Shown in pieces: positions 6,826-17,264 of a DNA stretch of 64,000 bases. The notes beneath the pieces are model-generated. The model made no database searches. It worked only from the letters and a program-made list of their open reading frames with translations, and was not told the DNA's origin. Every line of letters begins with the position of its first letter. Positions within the stretch are counted from its first letter, which is position 1. The stretch spans positions 28,266,573 through 28,330,572 of the forward strand of contig OZ024940.1 of assembly GCA_964017235.1 (NCBI GenBank). The letters are read 5' to 3'. A program made the position numbers and the translations under genes. This DNA is from Sabellastarte sp. h YS-2021 (taxonomy: Eukaryota; Annelida; Polychaeta; Sabellida; Sabellidae).

Positions 6826-9584
6826 TGTCAAATAATTTATATTATTGCTCTTTTATCATAACATTTCTTTTCTTTGCTGTGTTTGAAGAAACAAAGAGCG
6901 AAGCAGCACATTTAAAAAGTTTATCAAGGTTTTGTTTCAAAGCTCCCAAAATGAGAAACTTGAAATCACAATTCCACAGTCGTCTGTGCACTTTCTTATC
7001 AAATTTCGGTACAAATGTGCAGTCGGAAGCTAGGGGAAAAGGTTTGGCCACTTTTAACAAAACAACGTTTGCGTCTCAGAGAAGGTTTCTTACAACGTGT
7101 TTGCAAAGAAAAGTTATCCCAAATGGATTTTCACTTAAGTTCAACAGTTCATCGAGTAAAGGTATTCTTCAAAGCTGTTCCTTTAACCTGATGAGAAATG
7201 CACTGAAAGATGTAACATGGAAAATTCAGGAACATTCAAAGAATCTTAAGGCAAGTACTCAAAATCTTCAGGTTTGGTGTACCCATTCCAAGTTTGCCCA
7301 GATTTCACATTTTATTCATACATGCAACTATGAACTTTATTTTAAACTGGACGAAATCAAATGTAATAAGTTGAAAGATCTTTTGCCCAAATTGGATGAA
7401 AAGGATTAGAATTCTATCCGATTTGGATAATTCAGAACGTTCACTTCTTAGAAAAGGTCTAGGATTTGTTCTAGTTCACAAACAACCAGATCCAGTTCGA
7501 AGTCTTGAAGACCTCCATAGATTCCACCATAAGGTGAGACTTCATGCTTTTTTCAATAACCTGGATCAGACTATTAACGAAAGAAACCATGCAAGTGATT
7601 TACCTGATGATGAAGTCATGAGCTTCAAGAGACAATCTAGGTCATCATTTACACCTAAAGAAGGTCAGTTTGACGCAGTTGATAGATTCATGTCAAAATG
7701 TTGTGATGATTTTTCTCAATCTAATTTTAAACCACCAAAAAGATCAAATTTGAAAGCAGATGAAGAAGAGGCCCTTCAAAAACTCAGAAAGAGAGAAGAC
7801 ATTGTTATCAAACCTGCTGATAAAGGGGGAGCTGTAGTTGTGTGGAGAAAGGATCTCTATTGTGACGAAGCCAAGAAGCAATTATCATGTGAACAATTTT
7901 ATACAAAACTTGATTGTGCCATCACTAACCAAATAAGTAAAACAGTAGAAAAAGAACTCAAATCAATCATCTCTAAAGGTGAATTGCCAAAAACAGCATT
8001 GAACTTAGTGGTAGACAATCCTAAATGGAGTAATTTAATTACATGTTGCCCAAGATTCAGAAACTTGGAAACCCTGGTAGACCTGTTGTGTCCTCTTGTT
8101 CTTGCCCGACAACTTTGATATCCAAGTACCTTAGTGAGTTTTTGAAACCAATAGTTACCAAACTTACCATCTTGTGTGAAAGACACTAATCATGCCTTGA
8201 AGATGATGGAAAACTTCCGATTTCAAGAAGAAAATGCTCTTCTTTTCACCATGGATATAAAGGGACTTTACACTAATATACCCAATGACTATGGTCTTAA
8301 CACAATGAAATATTTCCTAGAAAAACGTGAAATTCAGAATCCACCCACCCACACGTTATTAAGACTTGCAGAACTTGTGTTGACACAAAATTGTTTCAGT
8401 TTTGATGATGCTTTCTATTCGCAAACAGGTGGGACAATGATTGGGACTCCATTTGGACCTGAATATTCAAATTTGGCTGTTGGAAAATTTGAATTACACG
8501 TTGCTGATAGGTTCAATGGTGCTATGCCAGAATTTTCTCACAGATATATTGATGATGTAGTTGGTCCAACCTCCATCTTGAGAGTAGATTAATTTATTGA
8601 TTATGTGTGCAATTTCCATCCAGCTTTTCACTTTACTTTTGTTGTATCTGAGACAGAAATAGAATTTTTGGATATAAAAATTTCAGTTTCCAGAAAAAAT
8701 TGTCCACCTCAGTACATTACAAGGCTACTGACAGTCATTCATATTTAAGATATGGTTCTTGCCACCCAAAGGCTTGTAAAAATGCTATACCATACTCTCA
8801 GTTTTTAAGATTGAGAAGACTGTGTTCAGAAGAAAACGATTTTGTGTCAAAAGTGAATGAAATGGAAAATTTCTTTCTTGTGAGGGATTATCCCCAAAAA
8901 GGAATTGATAAAACAAAAACATAAGTAATTGGAATCAATCGAGCTCAAGTTCTTCAAAAAAGACCAAAAGGGGTGAACACTACCTTCAATTCACACAGCT
9001 AAATGATAAAAAACATCATAGAAAGAAATTTTCACATTTTGCAATTGGATGATAAAGTAGGCTACCTTTTCCAAGAGAAACCTTTAGTTTCATATCGTAG
9101 AGACCGAAATGTGAAAGATATGCTTGTACACGCAAACATTGGTGTAAATTCTAAAGTCGGCAAAACTCGTAAATGTGTCCGGACAAGATGTTTTACCTGT
9201 CCTCATGTTTTTGATGATGTCCACCAAGTCAGAGGGCCAAAGGGTGTATACTCTCCAAAGGACAACATTAGTTGTATCAGCAAAGATATAATATACTGTA
9301 TCGAATGTTTGAAATGTGGTAGTCTTTACATAGGGGAAACTGAAAGAAGACTAGGGGACAGAATTCGAGAACATTTAAGAGATATAAAGACTAAGCAACC
9401 CCAGAAACAGGTATCTGTGCATTTTAACTCACAAGGGCATAGCTTGAATGACCTAAAAGTTCAAGTTTTATATCAAAATTTTAGGGACAAGTTTTCCAGA
9501 AAGGCAAAAGAAAGCTTCTTGATTCAAAAATTAGGCACTGTGTTTCCGGATGGGATGAATATAGATGGGGGAATTGAAACTTAA
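6825..9584 (+). pseudogene. Penelope-like retroelement P, B1 copy
   Basis: Pieces: 6825-7409 (194 codons, ATG overlapping the terminal motif), 7396-8118 (RT0), 8176-8592 (RT with YIDD), 8700-8924 (thumb) and 9003-9584 (linker and GIY-YIG). It has the same shared frameshifts and stops as A1, plus a B-specific stop at 9000-9002 (CAA to TAA) just before the linker. The N-terminal frame is intact here, unlike in A1. Confidence 0.93.
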
Positions 9585-9869
9585 AGTTTCTTATTATATT
9601 TACTTACCTTTTCTTTACATTTTCTTTCATATGGATGTTGCATATTCACTCTGTAATCTTTGCATCCTTTGTATTTACATAAGATTTCTTCCATTTGGAA
9701 CGCTAAATGAGGTAATTTTTACGTTATAATATGTGGTGACGTTTTTTTGACGTCTTTATGACGTTTATACTACATACCGTAATTATCAATTGCTACGTCA
9801 TAAAAATTTTGTTTATAACGTAGAAAGGATGGAGGGATTGCTTTGTGATGTTTATTTTGTATATTGTTT
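9585..9869 (+). other. P 3' flank (B1)
   Basis: AT-rich sequence with several TGACGT/ACGTCA half-sites between 9730 and 9805. It continues past the unit-A deletion point (9708) and leads into a second P 5' end. Confidence 0.6.
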
Positions 9870-10196
9870 ATGTATTTGAATTGGTTTGTGTTCTGAGGAA
9901 GGAGTGAGGCCCCGAAATGTCAAATAAATTTATATTATTTCTCTTTTATAATAACATTTCTTTTATTTTGTGTGTTTGAAGAAACAAAGACCAAAGCAGC
10001 ACATTTAAAAGTTTACCAAGGTTTTGTTTTAAAGCTGCCAAAATGAGAAACTTGATATCACAATTCCCCAGTCGTCTGTGCACTTTCTTATCAAATTTCG
10101 GTACAAATGTGCAGTCGGAAGGTAGGCCAAAAGGATTGGCCACTTTTAACAAAACAAGGTTTGTGTCTAAGTTATCCCCAATGGATTTTTACTTAA
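9870..10196 (+). mobile_element. Second P 5' end (terminal repeat or truncated tandem copy)
   Basis: Aligns to the P 5' end from about 6780 through the first 120 or so codons, with many substitutions and a deletion of about 37 bp near 10167. It starts with its own motif at 9893-9917. Direct repetition of the 5' end downstream of the body is the expected layout of PLE terminal repeats; a truncated tandem copy is the alternative. Confidence 0.75.
9893..9917 (+). other. Variant hammerhead-core-like motif, P 3' side
   Basis: CTGAGGA-GGAG-loop-CCCC-GAAA. One helix base changed, leaving an A/C mismatch, so this copy pairs less well than 6801-6825. The distance between the two P motifs, 3,092 bp, gives the length of the P body. 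Confidence 0.45.
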
Positions 10197-10262
10197 ATAT
10201 TCCAAGTTACTAAAGTTATGCTGCTTGGCTCTTTAAATATCCATATAAAATAGTAAACAAAG
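10197..10262 (-). mobile_element. Q 5' terminal fragment, inverted
   Basis: Matches the tail of the Q terminal sequence on the minus strand: the GCATAACTT region through AAAGAGCC to the TTTGTTTACTATTTTATATGG segment, as at 4880-4945. Confidence 0.75.
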
Positions 10263-10385
10263 TAAATTTGAATGTTCCTGCATTTTCCATGTTACATCTT
10301 TCAGTGCATTTCTCATCAGGTTAAAGGAACAGCTTTGAAGAATACCTTTACTTCTCCTCGATGAACCGTTGAACTTAAGTAAAAA
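10263..10385 (-). mobile_element. P N-terminal fragment, inverted
   Basis: Minus-strand copy of P piece 1 around 1072-1180, slightly diverged. With the plus-strand P end at 9870-10196 it brackets the Q fragment, making a small rearranged fold-back. Confidence 0.75.
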
Positions 10386-10500
10386 TCCATATAAAATAGT
10401 AAACAAAGTAAAAACAAAGAGCATTTCAAATAAACAGATTTATTTGAGCTTTCGGAGCTTCACTCCTTCATCAGAAATGGCTTACAATTGTTTAAATTTG
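10386..10500 (-). mobile_element. Q terminal repeat, inverted, with motif 10450-10474
   Basis: The minus strand carries CTGATGA-GGAG/CTCC-GAAA at 10450-10474 followed by an AT-rich hairpin and a GCTCTTTG segment, as in the unit-boundary palindrome, but here in single orientation behind a Q 3' region. Confidence 0.75.
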
Positions 10501-10925
10501 AAAGAAAGCTCTTTTTATATGTAAATGAACAAAATTACATCAAAATGACGTTTTAATAAAGCAAAACACGACATTATTACTTAAAACACATATTTAGTCA
10601 CATTTACGTCATGAATTTTAAGATGACGTCACAAAAAAAATTTTTTTTACTATGACGTCACAAAAATCAAAATTTTTAAATTTTTTTGCAATTTTTCACT
10701 ATGACGTCACAAAATCGAAAATTTTCAAATTTTTAAAAATTTTTTTTAAATTCACTATAATGTCAAAAAAATCCAAAATTTCTTATATAAGAACAATTTG
10801 GGCTATGACAATAAAAATTAATATCCTCCACAAAAGAATTTGAATTAAACAAATTGTAAGAGAGATAACATTTATACTACAATTCCATTGTCCCTGTTCA
10901 TACCCAGTGGGTACACACAGCCAAA
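10501..10925 (-). mobile_element. Q 3' region, inverted, with three TGACGTCA sites
   Basis: Minus-strand Q tail: the last Q codons (CVPTGYEQGQWN, about 10870-10925) and the AT-rich 3' region. TGACGTCA lies at 10624-10631, 10653-10660 and 10702-10709. Together with 10386-10500 this gives the order of a Q 3' end: nuclease, AT-rich region, terminal motif. Confidence 0.75.
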
Positions 10926-11034
10926 TTTGGATGATGAAGTAGGCTACCTTTTCCAAGAGAAACCTTTAGTTTCATATCGTAGAGTCCGAAATGTGAAAGA
11001 TATGCTTGTACACTCAAACATTGGTGTAAATTCT
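10926..11034 (+). mobile_element. Short duplicate of the P2 linker segment
   Basis: Matches P2 at about 11795-11903, including P2-specific bases, but is joined directly to the P2 RT at 11035. A local duplication or template switch explains it. Confidence 0.75.
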
Positions 11035-12334
11035 ATGACTATGGTCTTAACACAATGAAATATTTCCTAGAAAAACGTGAAATTCAGAATCCACCCACCC
11101 ACACGTTATTAAGACTTGCAGAACTTGTGTTGACACAAAATTGTTTCAGTTTTGATGATGCTTTCTATTCGCAAACAGGTGGGACAATGATTGGGACTCC
11201 ATTTGGACCTGAATATTCAAATTTGGCTGTTGGAAAATTTGAATTACACGTTGCTGATAGGTTCAATGGTGCTATGCCAGAATTTTCTCACAGATATATT
11301 GATGATGTAGTTGGTCCAACCTCCATCTTGAGAGTAGATTAATTTATTGATTATGTGTGCAATTTCCATCCAGCTTTTCACTTTACTTTTGTTGTATCTG
11401 AGACAGAAATAGAATTTTTGGATATAAAAATTTCAGTTTCCAGAAAAAATTGCCCACCTCAGTACATTACAAGGCTACTGACAGTCATTCATATTTAAGA
11501 TATGGTTCTTGCCACCCAAAGGCTTGTAAAAATGCTATACCATACTCTCAGTTTTTAAGATTGAGAAGACTGTGTTCAGAAGAAAACGATTTTGTGTCAA
11601 AAGTGAATGAAATGGAAAATTTCTTTCTTGTGAGGGATTATCCCCAAAAAGGAATTGATAAAACAAAAACATAAGTAATTGGAATCAATCGAGCTCAAGT
11701 TCTTCAAAAAAGACCAAAAGGGGTGAACACTACCTTCAATTCACACAGCCAAATGATAAAAAACATCATAGAAAGAAATTTTCACATTTTGCAATTGGAT
11801 GATAAAGTAGGCTACCTTTTCCAAGAGAAACCTTTAGTTTCATATCGTAGAGTCCGAAATGTGAAAGATATGCTTGTACACTCAAACATTGGTGTAAATT
11901 CTAAAGTCGGCAAAACTCTTAAATGTGGTTGGACAAGATGTTTTACCTGTCCTCATGTTTTTGATGATGTCCACCAAGTCAGAGGGCCAAAGGGTGTATA
12001 TTCTCCAAAGGACAACTTTAGTTGTATCAGCAAAGATATAATATACTGTATCGAATGTTTGAAATGTGGTAGTCTATACATAGGGGCAACTGAAAGAAGA
12101 TTAGGGGACAGAATTCGAGAACATTTAAGTGATATAAAGACTAAGCAACCCCAGAAACAGGTATCTGTGCATTTTAACTCACAAGGGCATAGCTTGAATG
12201 ACCTGAAAGTTCAAGTTTTATATCAAAATTTTAGGGACAAGTTTTCCAAAAAGGCAAAAGAAAGCTTCTTGATTCAAAAATTAGGCACTGTGTTTCCGGA
12301 TGGGATGAATATAGATGGGGGAATTGTAACTTAA
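11035..12334 (+). pseudogene. Penelope-like retroelement P2, 5'-truncated (B1)
   Basis: Pieces: 11055-11342 (RT from just after motif A, with motif B and YIDD), 11450-11674 (thumb) and 11723-12334 (linker and GIY-YIG). It begins mid-RT, so catalytic Asp of motif A is missing. It shares the P stop after the YIDD segment and the P thumb frameshift, so it descends from the same dead copy. In the nuclease YIGET became YIGAT and HLRD became HLSD; the first change may hit a conserved position. Confidence 0.9.
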
Positions 12335-12552
12335 AGTTTCTTATTATATTTACTTAACTTTTCTTTACATTTTCTTTCATATGCATATTACATATTCACT
12401 CTGTAATCCTTGCATCCTTTGTATTTATATAAGATTTCTTCCATTTGGAACGCTAAATGAGGTAATTTTTATGTTATATTGTGTGGTGACGTGTTTTTAA
12501 CTACAGGATTTTTAAAATTAAGAATGAAAACAATTTAGACGAGAAAGAAAAT
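12335..12552 (+). other. P2 3' flank
   Basis: Diverged copy of the P 3' flank (9585-9745), followed by about 50 bp I cannot assign before the Q inverted pair. Confidence 0.6.
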
Positions 12553-13614
12553 ATTTGGTAATACAAGAAAAACTACCTGAAGGAGTAAATTTACCTCTAG
12601 GGCCCTCAACTGTGTGTACCTCATTGAAAACAAAGGGACATGTAAGACAACGTTTTCTACCACATAGCAAAGTTATGCCAGAAACATCTTTTGAACTGAA
12701 TCTAGAGTGGACCAGCATGTCTCTTATGTTCCTGTCCCTACGGTATGAAATCAGAGGTTTTTGTTGAAACAAATAGCCCACTTCCTCGTCAAGATTTAGC
12801 ATGTGAAAATTCTTCTCCACAATGTCCATTATTACTTTACTGTGAGAGTTGTATGTAAGGGTAAGTATAACCCTATTCATTTCTTCAGCAGGTTCTTTTT
12901 GTTTCAAAGCATCAGCTCTACTGATATGAGAAACTCTATCTATGGCCTTAGAAACAATATCCTGGGGATAATCTCTCTCTAGAAAGAAATGTTCCATTTC
13001 CTTCTCTTTTGCCTTCAAATCCTGCCTATCAGAACATAGGCGCTTTAAACGGAGAAATTGTGAAAATGGAATAGCACTTACTTCAGAAACTGTGAAAGTA
13101 TATTGAAAGGATGGGTGGAAATTGCTGACAAAATTTATAAATCTATCCAGATTTTCTCTAGACATTGAAGTTGCACCCAAAATATCATCAATATACCTTT
13201 TGTGAAACTCAGGAAAAGAACCATCATATGTTTCAGAGATTTCATTTTCCTGCTTCCCCACAGCCAAACAAGAGTATTCTGGGCCGAATGGTGTGCCTAT
13301 CATTGTACCGCCAGTTTGTGAATAGTAGTTATCACCAAACTTGAAGCAATTCTGTGTCAAAACTAGTTCTGCTAGTCTCAGAAGGGTATGTGTTGGAGGA
13401 TTCTGAACATTTCTTTTCTCCAAAAAGTATTTTAGTGCATTCAGACCATACTCATTGGGAATATTAGTATAGAGACCCTTAATGTCCATGGTAAACAAAA
13501 GCCTATTTTCACCTCGAAGTCGAAAATTTCGCACCAAGTTCAATGCATGATTAGTGTCCTTTACAAAAGTTGGCAAAGCTCTCACAATGGGCTTGAGTGT
13601 ATCGCTGAGATATA
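12553..13614 (-). pseudogene. Penelope-like retroelement Q, minus copy of the inverted pair (B1)
   Basis: The open frame runs 12518-13735 (405 codons), but only 12553-13614 is true Q. RT motif A (LLFTMDIKGLYTNIPNEYG), motif B (QTGGTMIGTPFGPEYSCLA), YIDD, thumb, linker (RDRNIRDMLVHS) and Cys-rich segment are all in one frame without stops. A deletion of about 40 codons joins TVSE to AIPFSQ. It stops just before the nuclease; the last residues are foreign. The first 40 residues or so come from antisense of the neighbouring Q+ copy. RT0 and GIY-YIG are absent, so it is not a working element. Confidence 0.9.
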
Positions 13615-14837
13615 TGTGCAAGAGACCTTCCAGATACGGCAGCAGCTTTATTGGTTGAGAAACCGAAATGTAGCAATTTATATATTTTGCCGAAAATCCA
13701 TAAGCCAGGAAACCCAGGTAGGCCAGTTGTTTCATCTTGTTCCTGTCCTACTAATGTATTTTCAAAATATCTCAGTGATACACTCAAGCCCATTGTGAGA
13801 GCTTTGCCAACTTTTGTAAAGGACACTAATCATGGATTGAACTTGGTGCGAAATTTTCGATTTCGAGGTGAAAATAGGCTTTTGTTTACTATGGACATTA
13901 AGGGTCTCTATACTAATATTCCCAATGAGTATGGTCTGAATGCACTAAAATACTTTTTGGAGAAAAGAAATGTTCAGAATCCCCCAACACATACCCTTCT
14001 GAGACTAGCAGAACTAGTTTTGACACAGAATTGCTTCAAGTTTGGTGATAACTACTATTCACAAACTGGCGGTACAATGATAGGCACACCATTCGGGCTA
14101 GAATACTCTTGTTTGGATGTGGGGAAGCAGGAAATTGAAATCTCTGAAACATATGATGGTCCTTTTCCTGAGTTTCACAAAAGGTATATTGATGATATTT
14201 TGGGTGCAACTTCAATGTCTAGAGAAAATCTGGATAGATTTATAAATTTTGTCAGCAATTTCCACCCATCCTTTCAATATACTTTCACAGTTTCTGAATT
14301 TCCTTGACATCAAGTTGTGTGTCAAAGCAGATGCAATTAGCACATGGGTTTACTACAAAGAAACTGACAGTCATGCTTACCTTAAATATGGTTCCTCCGA
14401 TCCAAAGTCATGCAAAAATGCTATTCCATTTTCACAATTTCTCCGTTTAAAGCGCCTATGTTCTGATACGCAGGATTTGAAGGCAAAAGAGAAGGAAATG
14501 GAACATTTATTTCTAGCGAGAGATTATCCCCAGGATATTGTTTCTAAGGCCATAGATAGAGTTTCTCATATCAGTAGAGCTGATGCTTTGAAACAAAAAG
14601 AACCTGCTGAAGAAATGAATAGGGTTATACTTACCCTTACATACAACTCTCACAGTAAAGTAATAAAGGACATGCTGGTCCAGTCTAGAATCAGTTCAAA
14701 AGATGTTTCTGGCATAACTTTGCCATGTGGTAGAAAACGTTGTCTTACATGTCCGTTTGTTTTCAATGAGGTACACACAGTTGAGGGCCCTAGAGGCAAA
14801 TTTACTCCTTCAGGTAGTTTTTCTTGTATCACCAAAG
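12553..14837. repeat. Q/Q inverted repeat (roughly 1-kb arms, about 152-bp spacer)
   Basis: The left arm 12553-13614 and right arm 13767-14837 are the same Q segment in opposite orientation; the spacer 13615-13766 belongs to the plus copy. Each arm lacks a different internal piece, so pairing would leave loops. Confidence 0.9.
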
Positions 14838-15130
14838 ATGTCATTTATTGCATTGAATGTATTCGATGTGGAGAGATTTATATCGGGGAAACAGAAAGGA
14901 GGTTAGGAGATAGGATAAGAGAACACTTGAGAGATGTCAAGAACAAGAATAGACATAGAGAGGTAGCTATTCACTTCAACTCTTTGGGCCACAGTTTAGA
15001 TCATTTCAGAGTGAAAGTTCTGTTTGAAAGTTACTTCATTATGAAATTTGGCTGTGTACCCACTGGGTATGAACAGGGACAATGGAATTGTAGTATAAAT
15101 GTTATCTCTCTTTCAATTTATTTAATTTGA
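13611..15130 (+). pseudogene. Penelope-like retroelement Q, plus copy (B1)
   Basis: The sequence runs from RT0 (ARDLPDTAAALLVEKPK, then LPKIHKPGNPGRPVVSS) through RT motifs A, B and C (YIDD) to the thumb in frame 13651-14307, then after a frameshift near 14297 through thumb, Cys-rich segment and GIY-YIG (YCIECIRCGEIYIGETERR) in 14249-15130. Two in-frame deletions are seen by comparison with the other copies: about 36 codons of linker at KVI/KDML, and part of the nuclease C-terminus after VLFES. The start codon is not natural; the copy is cut at its 5' side by the inverted junction. It is the most complete Q copy in the window. Confidence 0.9.
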
Positions 15131-15480
15131 ATTCTTTTGTTGAGGATATTGATTTTTATTGTCATTGTTAAAATTGTGCGAATTTAAGAAATTTTGGATT
15201 TTTTGACATTATAGTGATTTTTAATAAAATTTTAAAAAATTTTTAAATTTTCGATTTTGTGATGTCATATTGAAAAATTGCAAAAAAAATTAAAATTTTA
15301 ATTTTTGTGACGTCATAGTAAAAAAAAAATTTTTTGTGACGTCATCTTGAAATTTATGACGTAAATATGACTGAATATGTGTTTCACGTAATAATGACGT
15401 GTTTTGCTTTGTTAAAACGTCATTTTGATGTAATTTTGTTTATTTACATATGAAAAGAGCTTTCTTTCAAATTTAAACAA
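15131..15480 (+). other. Q 3' AT-rich region with TGACGTCA sites
   Basis: Follows the Q+ stop. TGACGTCA palindromes lie at 15308-15315 and 15337-15344, with further ACGT half-sites to 15425. Long A and T runs surround them. It ends at the AAATTTAAACAATTG block that precedes the terminal motif. Confidence 0.7.
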
Positions 15481-15566
15481 TTGTAAGCTATTTCTGATGA
15501 AGGAGTGAATCTCCGAAAGCCCAAGTTAATATATTTATTTGACATGTTCTTTGTTTTTACTTTGTT
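15481..15566 (+). mobile_element. Q 3' terminal repeat with motif 15494-15518
   Basis: CTGATGA-GGAG/CTCC-GAAA at 15494-15518, then an AT-rich stretch and TTCTTTGTTTTTACTTTG. This gives the natural Q 3' order: nuclease, AT-rich region, terminal motif. Confidence 0.7.
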
Positions 15567-15733
15567 ATTTTATTAAGATTCTTGGTGGTTTAACTTTCTC
15601 TTGTAAAAAGAGAGAATAAGCCCTTTTAAAAGTCATTGACTTAAAGTCAAAGGTTTTTGTCAAGTTTAGATAAATCTTTAAAAGCAGCTAGAGCATTAGC
15701 ACAGAACACAGGCTTTTGAATTGAATCAAGGCG
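15567..15733. repeat. Copy of the unassigned block from 338-500
   Basis: Aligns to about 338-500 and its counterparts with several substitutions and small indels, so it is an older duplicate than the array itself. Its function is unknown. Confidence 0.75.
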
Positions 15734-15848
15734 TGAGGCTCCGAAAGCTTAAATAAGTTTATTTATTTTATACGCTCTTTGTTTTTACTTTGTTTACTAT
15801 TTTATATGGATATTTAAAAAGAGCTAAGCAGCATAACTTTATTAACTT
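15734..15848 (+). mobile_element. Q terminal repeat lacking the CTGATGA box
   Basis: Starts at GTGAGGCTCCGAAAGC, so the 5' half of the motif is lost. It continues through the AT-rich hairpin, GCTCTTTG and the AAAGAGC segment, ending where DIRS-like pol begins at about 15849. It truncates that pol. Confidence 0.75.
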
Positions 15849-17264
15849 GACATATCTAACAGATGGATAAGACAATGAAAAATAAGTATCCAAATATCTA
15901 AATTTATGGATTGAACTATTAATAGAGGCCCCTTTGGGCCAACTTAGGTCCATTATGGTATGTCTTTTATCAGTATTTTGCTTCGGGCGAGTCATCAATG
16001 GAGAAACGTGAACTGGAAATGGCAGTTGTTGAAAAGGACCATATATTGCTCCATAGTTCAATTCTTCAGTTATATACTTTTCAATTTGATCCTTATGTTG
16101 TGTGGCCGAAGTATGATTTTGGTATGTTGGTTGGAGTATGGAGTTTCTGTCGAAATCGAGAGGGAAACCATAATTTATGAGATCTGGGAGTTGTTTATCC
16201 CAATAATCTTGAAGATGGAAATACCATCTTTGCGGATTGAGTTGAGTAGGTACTGGTATTCTGGATTTTAAAAAATTTGGAACTCCACTATTGCGTATTA
16301 TTTTATGAGCCTCTATGATATCAGGTACTTTTTTCCAGACAATGTCTGGGCCTTCATAAACTTTCAAGTCATTTAATGGAATATATCCAAAGTCGCCCCC
16401 ATTTTGTGCTAAACAGGCCATATGATCTTTACTCAGATGTTTATTTTTCCACACATATAGAGGAATTTGTTGTAATGTTTCATCAGAGTGACAATTCATA
16501 TCTTTGGCTACATGTGTTTGTGCTTTTTGAAGAAAATTTTTAGCCAAAGTCTGATTTTGGTTATCATGTGCCTTATCATGTGCCTGTTGAGTGACTTTTA
16601 ATGTATCTGGGATATCAGTGCTCTGTCTCACATGATGAGACAAGGCACTAAAATTTTTGTCGTGAGCAACAACATGGAAGCGACCTGGTTTGCCATTGAT
16701 TGATTTATCAGATACTTCAGTATAGGAAGCATGTTCGCATGCAGTGTACTCTTTACTTGATTTGTCATTAAAAGGCTGTAATTCCCCCTCAGAATCCCCA
16801 ATATCACTATAACGGTTTGATGACGAATCGTCAAGCAGATCAGTCAAAATGTGAAACCTATTAGTAAGAAACCCCTGATGGTGAGCATCTGAACTGACTT
16901 CACTGGTTTGAACCCGTGTCTTGGCATATGAGGGTCTATTAGGGGAAGTACAGCCTTTTGCATTCACACTCACCTTGGAAGGGGTAACGATTTTAGGTTT
17001 GACCTTGTCGTTGTTGACAGTGACGATGCGGGGATCCGAAGTAACATGGTTGTAAACCACATTTTGTTTTGAATTACAGTATAGAGTTTTGGCAACTTGG
17101 GCGTACGTCCTATGATCCCTTGTGTTATTAAAAGCTTTGGAAGAGTGAAACCATTGAAAAGCTATTTGTTTATCTGTATGCAACTCAGAAATTTTTAACA
17201 TTTTTAGTGTTCCAAACCATTCTAGTTTTAAAATGACACAAGTTATGAGGACCCACGCCCAGGT
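15849..17264 (-). pseudogene. DIRS-like pol, truncated inside the RT (B1)
   Basis: Open from 17264; the first ATG is at 17201 (477-codon frame to 15768, whose last 26 or so codons are Q terminal repeat). Toward the C-terminal third it reads NPQRWYFHLQDYWD, YGFPLDFDR, then FPVHVSPLMTRPKQN, RHTIMDLSWPKGASINSSI and FRYLDTYFSLSYPSV. This is the N-terminal RT signature of DIRS-type tyrosine-recombinase retrotransposons. RT motifs with the catalytic aspartates, RNase H and the recombinase are all missing. The N-terminal 300 residues are polar and have no motif I recognise. It shares its frame with the end of gag. Confidence 0.88.

Noticed and set aside
13615..13735. First 40 or so codons of the 405-codon minus frame
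   Set aside because: This part is antisense to the Q+ RT0 segment that encodes LPKIHKPGNPGRPVVSS; it is not part of the Q protein.
13547..13826. Short frames on both strands around the Q/Q junction
   Set aside because: They are out-of-frame readings across the inverted-repeat spacer.
15960..16271. Plus-strand frames of 103 and 60 codons
   Set aside because: Antisense shadows of the DIRS-like pol frame, which has clear RT signatures on the minus strand.
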